DNA of 46,546 nucleotides from Planctomycetota bacterium (GTDB taxonomy: Bacteria; Planctomycetota; Planctomycetia; Planctomycetales; Planctomycetaceae): positions 1 to 46,546 of the forward strand of contig QWQF01000006.1 of the NCBI GenBank assembly GCA_003669125.1. Reading direction: 5' to 3'. Shown in pieces: positions 25,426 to 34,315 of the stretch. The notes beneath the pieces are model-generated. The model was not told where the DNA came from. It saw only the letters and a list, made by a program, of their open reading frames with translations, and made no database searches. Position 1 is the first letter of the stretch, and each line of letters opens with the position of its first letter. Made by a program: the position numbers and the translations under genes.

Positions 25426-26583
25426 TCACTCGACCACAATCAGGTCGCGGCTGAATCGCGAGAGCAGTTCTGTGCCGTCGTCTGTGACGAGCACGTTGTC
25501 GATGATCCGTGCTCCCAGACGTTCCTCGCCGATGAAGACGGGGGGTTCGACAGTCAGCACCATGCCGGCTTGAAGGGTGTAGGTGCTGCCGCCGAACAGA
25601 TGGATCGGCTCGGCCCAAGTCGGTGGCGATCCGGGAGCGAGGCCGTATCCGCTCAGATGGACTCGCGCGGAATCGAGTCCGGCTTCGGCGATCACTCGCT
25701 TCGCCGCCTCGTGCGGAACGACGGCGGGGACACCGGCTCGAATTTCGGCGATGCAGGCGTCCGAGGCACGGCAAACAAGATCGTACAGTTCTCGCATTCG
25801 CGACGTCGGTTGTCCCATGCAGAACTGTCGGCCGATCGTGGCGGTGTAGCGTTTGAAGGTCGCCCCGTACTCGACGTTGCCGAAGTCACCGCGGCGCAGC
25901 CGTCGATCGGTGGGTGCTCCGTGACTGAAGCACGAGCGTTCGCCGGAGACGAGATTGATCGGACTGGCCGCGAGTCCGCTGCCGGACGTCAACAAGGCGT
26001 GATAGACCTCGCCCGCAATTTCGAGTTCGCTGCGTCCTTCGGCCAACGAGTCCGTAAACCGCTGCATCGCCACGCCGGCGATGCGGTTGGCTTCGCGGAT
26101 GTACCGCAACTCGGTCGCCGATTTCACCAGCGTGAGATCGTGAATCAAGCTCGTCGCCTCGGTCACGAGCGACTCGCCGAAGAGCTGCTTGATTCGGACG
26201 TAGTGATGCGGATGCAGGTAGTAGCCGGGCACTTCCATGCCGATGCGAGTCCCCGTCACGCCGAGTGATTCTGCCAGCCGCGAGAGAGCAGCGATCGGGT
26301 CTTCCGGTTCTCCGCCGCCCCAAGTCTGAAGTTGATCGACCAGAGCGTCGTCCAAGAACTCATTTCGTTCGCCATTGCGAGTCAGCACGGTAATCGGGCC
26401 GGGCTTGGCCGAAATCAACAGGCATTGAAACTCCTGATAACTCTTCGCGTCCGTCCCCGTCAGCCAACGGATCGACACCGGATGAAACAACAGCATCCAA
26501 TCGAGGTCGGCATTGCCGATGGCCTCGTGGCCGCGTGCTCGGCGGGAAGCAAATTCATCGGCAGAGAAATCGTGTTTGGACAT
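25426..26583 (-). CDS. M24-fold (creatinase / ectoine hydrolase-like) protein lacking most metal ligands
   Basis: A 385-residue pita-bread-fold protein with an N-terminal creatinase-type domain (1-150) and a C-terminal M24 domain. In metal-dependent members five residues (D, D, H, E, E) bind two metals. Here the aligned positions read E238 (NVEYGATF), T249 (TATIGRQF), Y313 (LSGYGLAP), E346 (LTVEPPVF) and I361 (ARIIDNVL), so a dinuclear metal centre is unlikely. Creatinase and some other non-peptidase members also lack the metals and act on small C-N bonds, and GSPPTWAEP resembles the PPDWGE region of ectoine-hydrolase-like members. Peptidase activity is thus doubtful. It follows the MFS gene by 25 nt in an operon with the enolase-superfamily gene. 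Confidence 0.85.
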   Translation of the reverse strand: MSKHDFSADEFASRRARGHEAIGNADLDWMLLFHPVSIRWLTGTDAKSYQEFQCLLISAKPGPITVLTRNGERNEFLDDALVDQLQTWGGGEPEDPIAALSRLAESLGVTGTRIGMEVPGYYLHPHHYVRIKQLFGESLVTEATSLIHDLTLVKSATELRYIREANRIAGVAMQRFTDSLAEGRSELEIAGEVYHALLTSGSGLAASPINLVSGERSCFSHGAPTDRRLRRGDFGNVEYGATFKRYTATIGRQFCMGQPTSRMRELYDLVCRASDACIAEIRAGVPAVVPHEAAKRVIAEAGLDSARVHLSGYGLAPGSPPTWAEPIHLFGGSTYTLQAGMVLTVEPPVFIGEERLGARIIDNVLVTDDGTELLSRFSRDLIVVE

Positions 26584-26608
26584 GGACGATCCGTTTCTTC
26601 GATGACGG

Positions 26609-27886
26609 CTACGTTGGCGGAGGCTTGATCCAGAACCAAATCAGTCCACCGAGGCCGGCGATGACGCAAGCCACGGAGATCGCTCCGGGCCAGCCCATTG
26701 ATTCGGCCAGGAACGGCGTGAGCACCGGTGCGATAAATCCGCCAATGTTGCCGACGGTGTTCAGGAACGCTCCGGAGAAGCCACGAGCCTTGCCGCCGAT
26801 ATCGGTCGCCGTCGTCCAGAAGACTCCTTCGCACATGCCCAACAAACACATGGAGATCGCGAGGCATATGGAAACGCTCAAGTAGTCATCCATCTGCACG
26901 CCCAGCCGAGCGAACAGCGCGCCCAGGATCAGGCCGGTCATGACAATGCAACGCCGCCCGCGAATCGTCCCGAGTCGCTTGCACAGGACTCCGGTGCTGA
27001 GGCCGCCGATGGCCATGCCAGCTCCCATCGCCAAGAAGATGTAGAACGAGGCTCGCCGCGAGTCGGCGTCTGACACTTTCAACACCATCTTGAAGTAGTA
27101 GTCCAACCAATAAAAAAAGAGGTATTGGAGATAGCTATAGGCGGCATAACTGAGCGACAGCAGCCAGAGATTGCCTTGTCTCAGCAGTAACCACGCCGCG
27201 CGGGAATCGGACTCGGCCGTCGCCACCGAGGCAGACGGTTGAGGTGCCGGCAGTGACGGCGACGCGACGCACTTCCACAGCACACCGAACACGATCAACG
27301 CAGAACCGCTCACGACAAACGCCCAAGGCCAGCCGAACGTATCCATCAGCCAGCCGAAGATCGGGTAACTGAACGCGATGCCGATCAAGGCTCCGGCCGT
27401 GCGCATGCCGTTCGCGGTGGCTCGGTGGCGATCAGGCATCAAATCGGACGCGACATGTGCGGCTCCCGGATGCAGCGGCGCGCTGCAGGCACCAGTCAGG
27501 CCACGCAGCAAAAGCAGGCCAATAAAAAGACTCGCCGGGGTGTTGCTGAGCCAGGTCAGTGTCCCGGTCAGCGCAACGACCGTTCCCATCGTCAGGCCAA
27601 GCAACGTCAAAACTCTCGCCGATCCAAAGCGATCGACCAGCCAGCCACCGAGCAACATTAAAGTCGTGTAAACAATTCCAAACGACGTGTAGACCCAACC
27701 CATTTCCACTTCAGAGAGGCCGAGCTTTTTAATGAAGACTTCACTGCCAGCGACCGCCAGTCCTTCACGGTTGAAGTGCGCCAGCGCCGTGTAACCCATG
27801 AGCAGAACCACAATCCGCCAACGATCAAACGAGGATGGCGAACTCGCAGCGGAGGTGTCTGTCATGTGAGTCGACTTCACTTTCAT
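26609..27886 (-). CDS. MFS transporter, ACS/sugar-acid type
   Basis: A 425-residue major facilitator with 12 predicted membrane helices. Its first half has FNREGLAVAGSEVF after TM1 and the loop GGWLVDRFGSARVL between TM2 and TM3, resembling anion:cation symporters (hexuronate, galactonate, phthalate). A basic cytoplasmic loop follows TM6 (PSLPAPQPSASVATAESDSR). The ATG at 27886 overlaps the TGA of the enolase-superfamily gene as ATGA, which favours this start over the in-frame ATG at 27865. The context suggests uptake of the acid that the neighbouring enzyme dehydrates, but no substrate is shown by sequence. Confidence 0.9.
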   Translation of the reverse strand: MKVKSTHMTDTSAASSPSSFDRWRIVVLLMGYTALAHFNREGLAVAGSEVFIKKLGLSEVEMGWVYTSFGIVYTTLMLLGGWLVDRFGSARVLTLLGLTMGTVVALTGTLTWLSNTPASLFIGLLLLRGLTGACSAPLHPGAAHVASDLMPDRHRATANGMRTAGALIGIAFSYPIFGWLMDTFGWPWAFVVSGSALIVFGVLWKCVASPSLPAPQPSASVATAESDSRAAWLLLRQGNLWLLSLSYAAYSYLQYLFFYWLDYYFKMVLKVSDADSRRASFYIFLAMGAGMAIGGLSTGVLCKRLGTIRGRRCIVMTGLILGALFARLGVQMDDYLSVSICLAISMCLLGMCEGVFWTTATDIGGKARGFSGAFLNTVGNIGGFIAPVLTPFLAESMGWPGAISVACVIAGLGGLIWFWIKPPPT

Positions 27887-29046
27887 CCGATTTGGAAATT
27901 CGCGGCAAGAAGTTCTGGGAGCCGATAACCGATTCCTGGAGCATCCGGAAATTCGATCGCACCGTTCTTCACCGGGAAGCCGGCCGCTTGAAGTTCTCGT
28001 CGCAGAGGCGAATCAAAGACTTCGGCCGGAGCGAATTCAACGAATGGCGTGATCGGTGAGTACGCCGCCAAGTGGACTGACGCCGCGCCGAGAATCTGCG
28101 TCGACCAATTGCCGGGACAGACCAACGCCCCGCGCGGCACGGCGAGATCGACGAGCCGTTTCGCTTCCGTCAGTCCGCCGCAAGTCGTCATGTACGGCTG
28201 CATGACTAAGACTTTTCCCCGATCCATCATGTCGAGAAATTCCCAGCGGGTGACACCGTGCTCGCCCATCGCCAGCGGGATCGAAGTCAGCTCGGCAAGC
28301 CGCGCGTACGGTTCGGGCGAGTCGATCGGAAACGGCGTCTCGAAAAAGAAGATGTCGAACTCTTCTAACTCACGGCAGATGCGAGCCACCGTCGGCACGT
28401 CATTGAACAAGTAGCCGACATCGACCATCAGCGTCGGTTCGGGGCCGAGCACTTGTCTCGCGCGGCGAGCCATTTCGACGACGTCTTTCGGCGACGACAT
28501 CATCGGCTCGACTTTGAACGCTCGGTATCCGAGATCCCGCAACCGCGCCGCACGCTCCGTCTGCTGAGCGATCATGCGCTCGCCACCCCAGACGTCGGAG
28601 ACCAACGTGCAATACGGCACGACACTCGACGTGCGTGTTTCATCATGTGTCTGAAACGGCCCGCGCTGCGCCCCGCCGAGCAACCGCCACACCGGCTGAC
28701 CGAGCGACTGCCCATAGATGTCCCAAATCGCAACATCCAGCGCGCCGAGGATAATAATCTCCCAGCCGCGGCGATTCGTGTGGATCAGCGAGTCCCAGAC
28801 ATGCTGCCACAACCGCTCCGGATGCGTAATTTCCTGTCCGATCAATAGCCGACCGAAATGCGTCTCCGTCCCACCGACAGTCGCTTGCACAACTCCGGGA
28901 GGCACACGAAAGACTTCCGAGAATCCGGTCAGTCCGTCGTCGGTTCGCACGCGCAGACACGCGAGCGGCTCGATGCCCCCCTTGTCCGGATCGACTTCCG
29001 GGCCATCGCCGATGACGAACGTTTCCAGCCGAGTGATCTTCAACAT
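27883..29046 (-). CDS. enolase-superfamily (mandelate racemase / acid-sugar dehydratase-like) enzyme
   Basis: A 387-residue protein with an N-terminal capping domain (1-125) and a TIM barrel. Metal ligands are D209 (LMVDVGY), E236 (FFFETPFP) and E262 (AMGEHGV), with a K-x-E variant of the catalytic lysine motif at 178-180 (FKVEP). H263 follows the third ligand. The overall pattern fits acid-sugar dehydratases or racemases; the exact substrate is not determinable. GAGGAG lies ten bases before the ATG at 29046; a longer reading frame to 29193 runs into the divergent copper ATPase. It heads a minus-strand operon with the MFS carrier and the M24-fold protein. Confidence 0.9.
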   Translation of the reverse strand: MLKITRLETFVIGDGPEVDPDKGGIEPLACLRVRTDDGLTGFSEVFRVPPGVVQATVGGTETHFGRLLIGQEITHPERLWQHVWDSLIHTNRRGWEIIILGALDVAIWDIYGQSLGQPVWRLLGGAQRGPFQTHDETRTSSVVPYCTLVSDVWGGERMIAQQTERAARLRDLGYRAFKVEPMMSSPKDVVEMARRARQVLGPEPTLMVDVGYLFNDVPTVARICRELEEFDIFFFETPFPIDSPEPYARLAELTSIPLAMGEHGVTRWEFLDMMDRGKVLVMQPYMTTCGGLTEAKRLVDLAVPRGALVCPGNWSTQILGAASVHLAAYSPITPFVEFAPAEVFDSPLRRELQAAGFPVKNGAIEFPDAPGIGYRLPELLAANFQIG

Positions 29047-29177
29047 CACGAGCACGCTCCTCGCCGTGCCTCGGCCACTGTAATTTGTCCCGCACAGAAA
29101 TCCGAAGCGTGAGCGAGGGCGAACGCTCCAATTCGTTCCAAATTCACAGCCATCCGGATCGTAGGCCCTCCACCACC

Positions 29178-31421
29178 ATGACTCACATCGCACGCTATCG
29201 GATCGAGGGAATGCACTGCGCCGCCTGCGTCGTGCGTGTCGAGACGGCCATCGGCAAGTTGCCCGGCGTGGCGGCCGTCGCCGTGAATTTGGCGACGAAC
29301 GAGGCTCGCGTACAACACGACACCGACGCCCAACCGGACATCGCTCACGCGGTGGAGTCGGTCGGTTATCGCGTCTGCGAGTTGCCGTCGTTGTCCACTG
29401 ACGATCAGACGCCGATCGCCGCGTTCCAAGTTCGAGACCTTCTCCGACCCGCAGTGCCGGCGCTGGCCGTTGTGCTGCTGGCGTACTTCGTCGAGTCCGT
29501 GCCGCTCGCGCCCGTTTGGATGCTGCTGCTCGCGACGTTGGTCCTTTTCATGAGCGGTCGCGAGTTTTTCGTCAACGCCACCCGATCACTGCGTCACACG
29601 GCCCTCGACATGGATGTGCTCGTCGCTCTGGGGGCCGGCTCCGCGTACCTCGCCGGAGTGTGGTCGTTTCTGGATCTGCTGCAATCGGAATTGAGCCACC
29701 TCGGACATTCCGCCGCGAGCGGCCAGTGCGGTTCGGACTTCACCGCCGCCGTGCTGATCGTCGTGTTCGTGCGACTCGGCCGAACGCTCGAACTACGAGC
29801 GCGTCGCAAAGCCTCGGATGCGATTGGTCACCTGTTGAACCTGCAATCGCCGACGGCGCATGTGCTGCGGTCTTCCGGAGACTTGCTGGCTCAAGAGAGT
29901 GAAGTCGATCTGCCAGTCAACGAAGTGGTCGTTGGTGACGTCGTCTTGGTGCGTGCGGGCGAGCGTGTCCCGGTGGATGGACTCGTCTTGGCTGGAGTCA
30001 CCGAGATCGACGAAAGCAGTTTCACCGGCGAACCGTTGCCGGTTCGCAAACAGCCGGGCAATCGAGTGCTCGGAGGGTCGGTGAATCAATCGGGGAGCTT
30101 TCGCTTTCGTGCCGAGCGAGTCGGCGACGAGACGACGTTGCGTCGCATCGCCGCGCTGGTCCGCGACGCTCAGGGGAGCAAAGCGCCGATCGCTCGGCTC
30201 GCCGATCGAGTGGCCGGCATCTTCGTGCCAATCGTGCTGGCGATTGCTGCCGTGACGTTGACTTGGTGGCTGACTCACGCGGACGTTCACACTGCGATCT
30301 CGCGAGCGGTCGCCGTGTTGGTCGTCGCGTGCCCATGTGCTCTGGGCTTGGCAACTCCGACCGCTGTCATGGTCGCGATGGGCAAGGGCGCGGAACTGGG
30401 TGTGCTCTTCAAGGACGGAGCCGCCCTCGAACGAACTGCGTCGCTGCAGATCGCGCTGTTCGACAAGACCGGCACGCTGACCGAAGGCCGGCCAGAGATC
30501 GTCGAGGTGCTGCCGTGGGATGGCGTCTCTCGCACCGAGTTGCTGCGCGTCGCGGCGACGATTGCGTCCGGCTCGAACCACCCGCTCGCGCGAGCCGTCG
30601 TGGCGATCGCGAAGCAAGAGTCTGTTTCGCTCGATGCGACGCCGGATCGTGTGCATTCGGAACCGGGTCTTGGCCTGAAGGCTGAGGTCCGTGGTGAGAT
30701 CGTGTTGCTCGGCAGTGCCCGATGGCTGACGCAATTCGAAATTCAAAACGGAGACTCGCCCTTCCAATCACTTGCTGATCGTTGGGCGACGCTCGGCCGC
30801 ACACCCCTGTTCGTCGCACGAGGGCGTCAAGTTCTGGGCGTCCTTGCCGCTGAAGACCGAGTGCGATCGACGGCGTCCGACGCGACGCTCGCGCTGCGAC
30901 ATCTGCACGTCGACACCGGCCTCGTCAGCGGCGATCGGTTGGCCGTTGTAAAAAACGTCGCGCACAAACTCGGCATCACGCTGATCGAAGCCGAACGATT
31001 GCCCAGCGAGAAGGCCGACGTCGTCCGCTCGCTGCAAGCGACCGGCCGCCGAGTCGGCATGATCGGCGACGGAGTCAACGATGCGCCCGCGCTGGCCTCC
31101 GCCGATGTCGGCTTCGCGATCGGGGCCGGAGCTGATGTCGCCATTGAAGCGGCTGACGTGACGCTCGTCGGCAGTGATCCGCGAGCCGTGCCACACGCCA
31201 TCGAATTGGCTCGGCGAACGCTGACCATCATTCGTCAAAATTTGTTCTTCGCGTTCGCGTACAACGTGATCTCGATCCCGCTGGCGACCGGGTTGCTTTC
31301 GGAGTTCGGCGCGATCATCCTGCCTCCCAGCTTCGCCGCCGCCGCAATGTCCGCCAGCAGCGTGCTGGTCGTGACCAACAGCCTGCGACTGCGACGGTTC
31401 AAACCCAATTCGTCTTCGTAG
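29178..31421 (+). CDS. copA: copper-translocating P1B-type ATPase
   Basis: A 747-residue heavy-metal pump. The N-terminal metal-binding domain has GMHCAAC (C14, C17). The transmembrane CPC motif ACPCALGLATPT marks Cu+/Ag+ specificity. The actuator loop is SSFTGEP, the phosphorylation site DKTGTLTEG, the HP motif GSNHPLARA and the hinge GDGVNDAPAL. It exports Cu+ from the cytoplasm or loads cuproenzymes. The start at 29178 begins one codon before the metal-binding domain; the longer frame to 29085 adds Arg/Ser-rich sequence with no family match. It is divergent from the enolase-superfamily gene; no copper chaperone or regulator is adjacent. Confidence 0.96.
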   Translation: MTHIARYRIEGMHCAACVVRVETAIGKLPGVAAVAVNLATNEARVQHDTDAQPDIAHAVESVGYRVCELPSLSTDDQTPIAAFQVRDLLRPAVPALAVVLLAYFVESVPLAPVWMLLLATLVLFMSGREFFVNATRSLRHTALDMDVLVALGAGSAYLAGVWSFLDLLQSELSHLGHSAASGQCGSDFTAAVLIVVFVRLGRTLELRARRKASDAIGHLLNLQSPTAHVLRSSGDLLAQESEVDLPVNEVVVGDVVLVRAGERVPVDGLVLAGVTEIDESSFTGEPLPVRKQPGNRVLGGSVNQSGSFRFRAERVGDETTLRRIAALVRDAQGSKAPIARLADRVAGIFVPIVLAIAAVTLTWWLTHADVHTAISRAVAVLVVACPCALGLATPTAVMVAMGKGAELGVLFKDGAALERTASLQIALFDKTGTLTEGRPEIVEVLPWDGVSRTELLRVAATIASGSNHPLARAVVAIAKQESVSLDATPDRVHSEPGLGLKAEVRGEIVLLGSARWLTQFEIQNGDSPFQSLADRWATLGRTPLFVARGRQVLGVLAAEDRVRSTASDATLALRHLHVDTGLVSGDRLAVVKNVAHKLGITLIEAERLPSEKADVVRSLQATGRRVGMIGDGVNDAPALASADVGFAIGAGADVAIEAADVTLVGSDPRAVPHAIELARRTLTIIRQNLFFAFAYNVISIPLATGLLSEFGAIILPPSFAAAAMSASSVLVVTNSLRLRRFKPNSSS

Positions 31422-31475
31422 GATGGGAACTCCTGCCCGTCCTGTTTCTCTTTCAACGAGCCAAGAGAGTCGATC

Positions 31476-32777
31476 ATGCGATTGTGGACAATGAGTTGTT
31501 TCTGTGGACTCGCCTTCGTGGCTGCTTGTGTCGAATCGGATCAGCCCACCACTGCCAACGCCCAGAAGCCAAAACAGAACGCTGCCAAAACAGATTCGGC
31601 GAACACAGCGGCTCCGAAGAAAGATGCCGACACGAAGGCCACCTCGGCGAAACAGCCTCCCAAGCCGTCGCTCTCGGCCGACGAGATCGCTGACGGCTGG
31701 GTTCAGCTTTTCGATGGCGAGACGCTCTTCGGTTGGAAGCCGAACAGCGATGTGAATTGGTCGGTGGCCGACGGCGTCATCACCGCCGACAAAGGGACGA
31801 AGCCGGGACTGCTGCTGACCTCGGTGCCGTTCGCGGACTACGAATTTCGATGCGACTTCTGGATGGCCAAGGGGGGCAACAGCGGCGTGTTTCTGCGAAC
31901 GCCGACAGTGCCGACCGATCCGGGAGTCGATTGCTACGAACTCAACATCTGCGACACGCATCCGCAGGGCTTCAACACCGCCAGCTTTGTGAAGCGACAG
32001 AAGCCGACAAAAGAAGTCTCCGGCGAAGAGGCCTGGAAGACATTTCACGTCCGAGCCGAAGGGCCGCGCGTCGTTGTGAAGCTCGACGGCGAAGAGGTGC
32101 TCGACTTCACCGACAAGACCGACAAGCCGTTGCAGTCTGGCTTGATCGGACTGCAAATGAATTCCGGGCTGGTCAAATTTCGCAACGTGTTCGTGAAGCC
32201 GCTCGGCACGAAGGACTTGTTCAACGGCAAAGATCTCGCCGGCTGGCGTGAAGTGCCCGGATCGAAAAGCAAGTTTGAAGTGCTCGACGGCGCGATCCAC
32301 GTCACCAACGGCCAAGGCTATTGGGAGTCCGAGGCGACGTTCGCCAACTTCGTCCTGCAAGCTCAGGTAAAAACCAACGGCGATGCGCTCAACAGCGGCA
32401 TCTTCTTCCGAGGCTTGCCGGGCAAAGAAGGCGCGTATCCCGGCTACGAATTCCAAATTCAAAACGGCATCAAGAACGGCGACCGCACTCAGCCAGCCGA
32501 CTTCGGCACGGGAGCCATCTTCCGCCGCCAAGCCGCGCGGTTCGTGGTTTCCAACGATCGCGAATGGACCACTCTGACGCTCGTCGCCAGCGGCCCGACC
32601 TTCGCAACGTGGGTCAACGGCATCCCGGTCACCGTCTGGACCGACGAACGCAAGCCCCACGCGAGCGGCAATGCCCGCGAAGGTTTGCGTCTCGAAGGGG
32701 GCCACCTCAGCCTGCAAGGTCACGACCCGACGACGAACCTCGACTTCCGAAACCTGCGTGCGGTCGAGTTGCCGTGA
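31476..32777 (+). CDS. lipoprotein with tandem DUF1080 (3-keto-disaccharide hydrolase-like) domains
   Basis: A 433-residue protein. The N-terminus ends in a lipobox (CGLAFVAAC), followed by a low-complexity Lys/Ala/Pro linker (residues about 20-65). Two DUF1080 domains of laminin-G/concanavalin-like fold follow: the first opens GWVQLFDGETLFGWK, the second DLFNGKDLAGWREV. Each contains the NSGVFLR or NSGIFFRG hallmark and a YELN/YEFQIQN strand. DUF1080 proteins are abundant in Planctomycetes; some cleave 3-keto-glycosides, but catalytic residues were not assigned here. It starts 54 nt after copA and converges on the next gene with a gap of only 9 nt. Confidence 0.93.
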   Translation: MRLWTMSCFCGLAFVAACVESDQPTTANAQKPKQNAAKTDSANTAAPKKDADTKATSAKQPPKPSLSADEIADGWVQLFDGETLFGWKPNSDVNWSVADGVITADKGTKPGLLLTSVPFADYEFRCDFWMAKGGNSGVFLRTPTVPTDPGVDCYELNICDTHPQGFNTASFVKRQKPTKEVSGEEAWKTFHVRAEGPRVVVKLDGEEVLDFTDKTDKPLQSGLIGLQMNSGLVKFRNVFVKPLGTKDLFNGKDLAGWREVPGSKSKFEVLDGAIHVTNGQGYWESEATFANFVLQAQVKTNGDALNSGIFFRGLPGKEGAYPGYEFQIQNGIKNGDRTQPADFGTGAIFRRQAARFVVSNDREWTTLTLVASGPTFATWVNGIPVTVWTDERKPHASGNAREGLRLEGGHLSLQGHDPTTNLDFRNLRAVELP

Positions 32778-32786
32778 CTCCACGCA

Positions 32787-34307
32787 TCAATTCGGGCTCT
32801 GCGAACTCTTCAACCGCAGGTCGTCCAAATCCAAGCGGTACATGATTTGGTTGTAGTCGTAGCGCGGCGTTTGGTCGGTGTTGCCGGAGAACGTGTGCGT
32901 GTAGGTTCCCTCGAGGAACAGGAACCGGCCGGCCGAGAAATACGGATGCTGCTTCGGGTTGTAGAAACTGTATTTATCGTGCGTGACGATCTTCGTCGCC
33001 TTGCGCCACGGGCCTTCGGGAGCATCCGCTTCCGAGTACCAAATCTCGCCGAGCAGCGATGAGCCGAAGTGCTGCGTGAAGATCGAGACCCACCGGCGAC
33101 GATGCTCGTTCCACGTCACCGATCCGGCGTGAGCGATCACTGCCTTGCCCGTGTCGGCGTCAGTGTTTTTCAACCACGCTTCGTCCGGCTTGAGCTGCCC
33201 ACTCTTCAGCAGCTTCTCTTGTAGTCCCCACCGAATCGGAGCGGTATCGCGTTTCCAAGCCCAGACAACTTTTCCAGCGGCGTCGCGATCGACCTGCGGC
33301 GACTTCTCACGTCCGCCGGAGACGAGGCAACTGAAACCTTCGTACTGTTTGAGATCGCGAAAAGCTTCGACCGTCGCGCGGACACGCATGACCGCAGCAG
33401 CCTCGGAGAAATAGACGTACTCGACTCCATCGATTTTGTGCAGCAGCGAATGTCCGTCGGGAAACAGCGGCACGTCTTTGTCGAAGCGTTGCCGGTGGAC
33501 GAACTCCTGGCGTTCGTCGTCGAACTCGGCGATGCCGCGTTCGTAAACCTCCAGCAGGTTGCGGACTTTCATGTATCCGCAGAAAAGCCGCTCGCGGCCC
33601 TCGGCATCACGCAGCACCGTCAGGCCGAAGATCCAAGTCGGGCCGTCGCCCGGCATCTTGCACATCGCTTTTGCGAAGCCGTCGTCGCCGACGAAATAGT
33701 CGAGATTCACGCCGACAGCCGGATCGAGTCCGCCATCGCTCGGCAATCGCGACGTCGCGCCCGGAACGTGGAACAGGCCGAGCGGATACTTCGGCCGATT
33801 CGTGTCCCCCCAAAACCAATGCAGCCGTCCGCGATAAATCGCCGTGACGACGCTGTCCGAACCGGAGACCTGAGCATTGAGCAACGGATGCGCGATCGGC
33901 GGTTTCTCGCCGAGCGACACCGTGTCGGCGTAGATGCCGGCTCCGGTGACGCGATACAGCCGCTCGGCGATGTTGAGCCGTTTGATCTTCAGAATCGCTT
34001 CACCGCCAAGTTCGACTTTGATTTGTTTGCCGCGGTAGCCGAAGCCGTCTTTCGGAAACTCGTAGCCGTGGCTGCTGACGTGGAAGAAAGCCGTCTGACC
34101 AAACAGCTCCAGCTCACGAATCGCCACGACGCCGGCCGAGTCGGTAATGAATCGCTGATTCGTCACCGTCTTCAATTCGACCAGCGGCACACCTCGGCCG
34201 GTTTGATCATCGACGACCTGAATCTTGAAGAAGTCGGATCGTTCGGCCGTCTGTCCGACGGCCAACCAATTCACGAAAATCAGGACGAACAGCAGCAACG
34301 ACTTCAT
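32787..34307 (-). CDS. secreted beta-propeller-like protein with N-terminal carboxypeptidase-regulatory-like domain
   Basis: A 506-residue exported protein. The signal peptide is MKSLLLFVLIFVNWLAVGQ. Residues about 25-110 look like an Ig/CarboxypepD-reg domain (VVDDQTGRGVPLVELKTV, then DSAGVVAIRE). The rest is rich in Trp/Tyr strand motifs with repeated LHWFWGDTN, YMKVRNLLEVYERGI, EYVYFSEA and GEIWYSEADAPEGPW elements, typical of five-bladed glycosidase-like or DUF4185-type propellers. No catalytic residues are assigned. The ATG at 34307 is 8 nt after the stop of the toroid-protein gene, giving tight operon linkage; longer frames upstream overlap that gene. Confidence 0.8.
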   Translation of the reverse strand: MKSLLLFVLIFVNWLAVGQTAERSDFFKIQVVDDQTGRGVPLVELKTVTNQRFITDSAGVVAIRELELFGQTAFFHVSSHGYEFPKDGFGYRGKQIKVELGGEAILKIKRLNIAERLYRVTGAGIYADTVSLGEKPPIAHPLLNAQVSGSDSVVTAIYRGRLHWFWGDTNRPKYPLGLFHVPGATSRLPSDGGLDPAVGVNLDYFVGDDGFAKAMCKMPGDGPTWIFGLTVLRDAEGRERLFCGYMKVRNLLEVYERGIAEFDDERQEFVHRQRFDKDVPLFPDGHSLLHKIDGVEYVYFSEAAAVMRVRATVEAFRDLKQYEGFSCLVSGGREKSPQVDRDAAGKVVWAWKRDTAPIRWGLQEKLLKSGQLKPDEAWLKNTDADTGKAVIAHAGSVTWNEHRRRWVSIFTQHFGSSLLGEIWYSEADAPEGPWRKATKIVTHDKYSFYNPKQHPYFSAGRFLFLEGTYTHTFSGNTDQTPRYDYNQIMYRLDLDDLRLKSSQSPN

Positions 34308-34315
34308 GGACTCGA

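Noticed and set aside
30768..32783. A 671-codon open frame on the minus strand across copA and the DUF1080 gene.
   Set aside because: It mirrors the codon pattern of two well-supported plus-strand genes, shows no domain, and is Arg/Asp/Val-rich as expected for antisense of GC-rich coding DNA.
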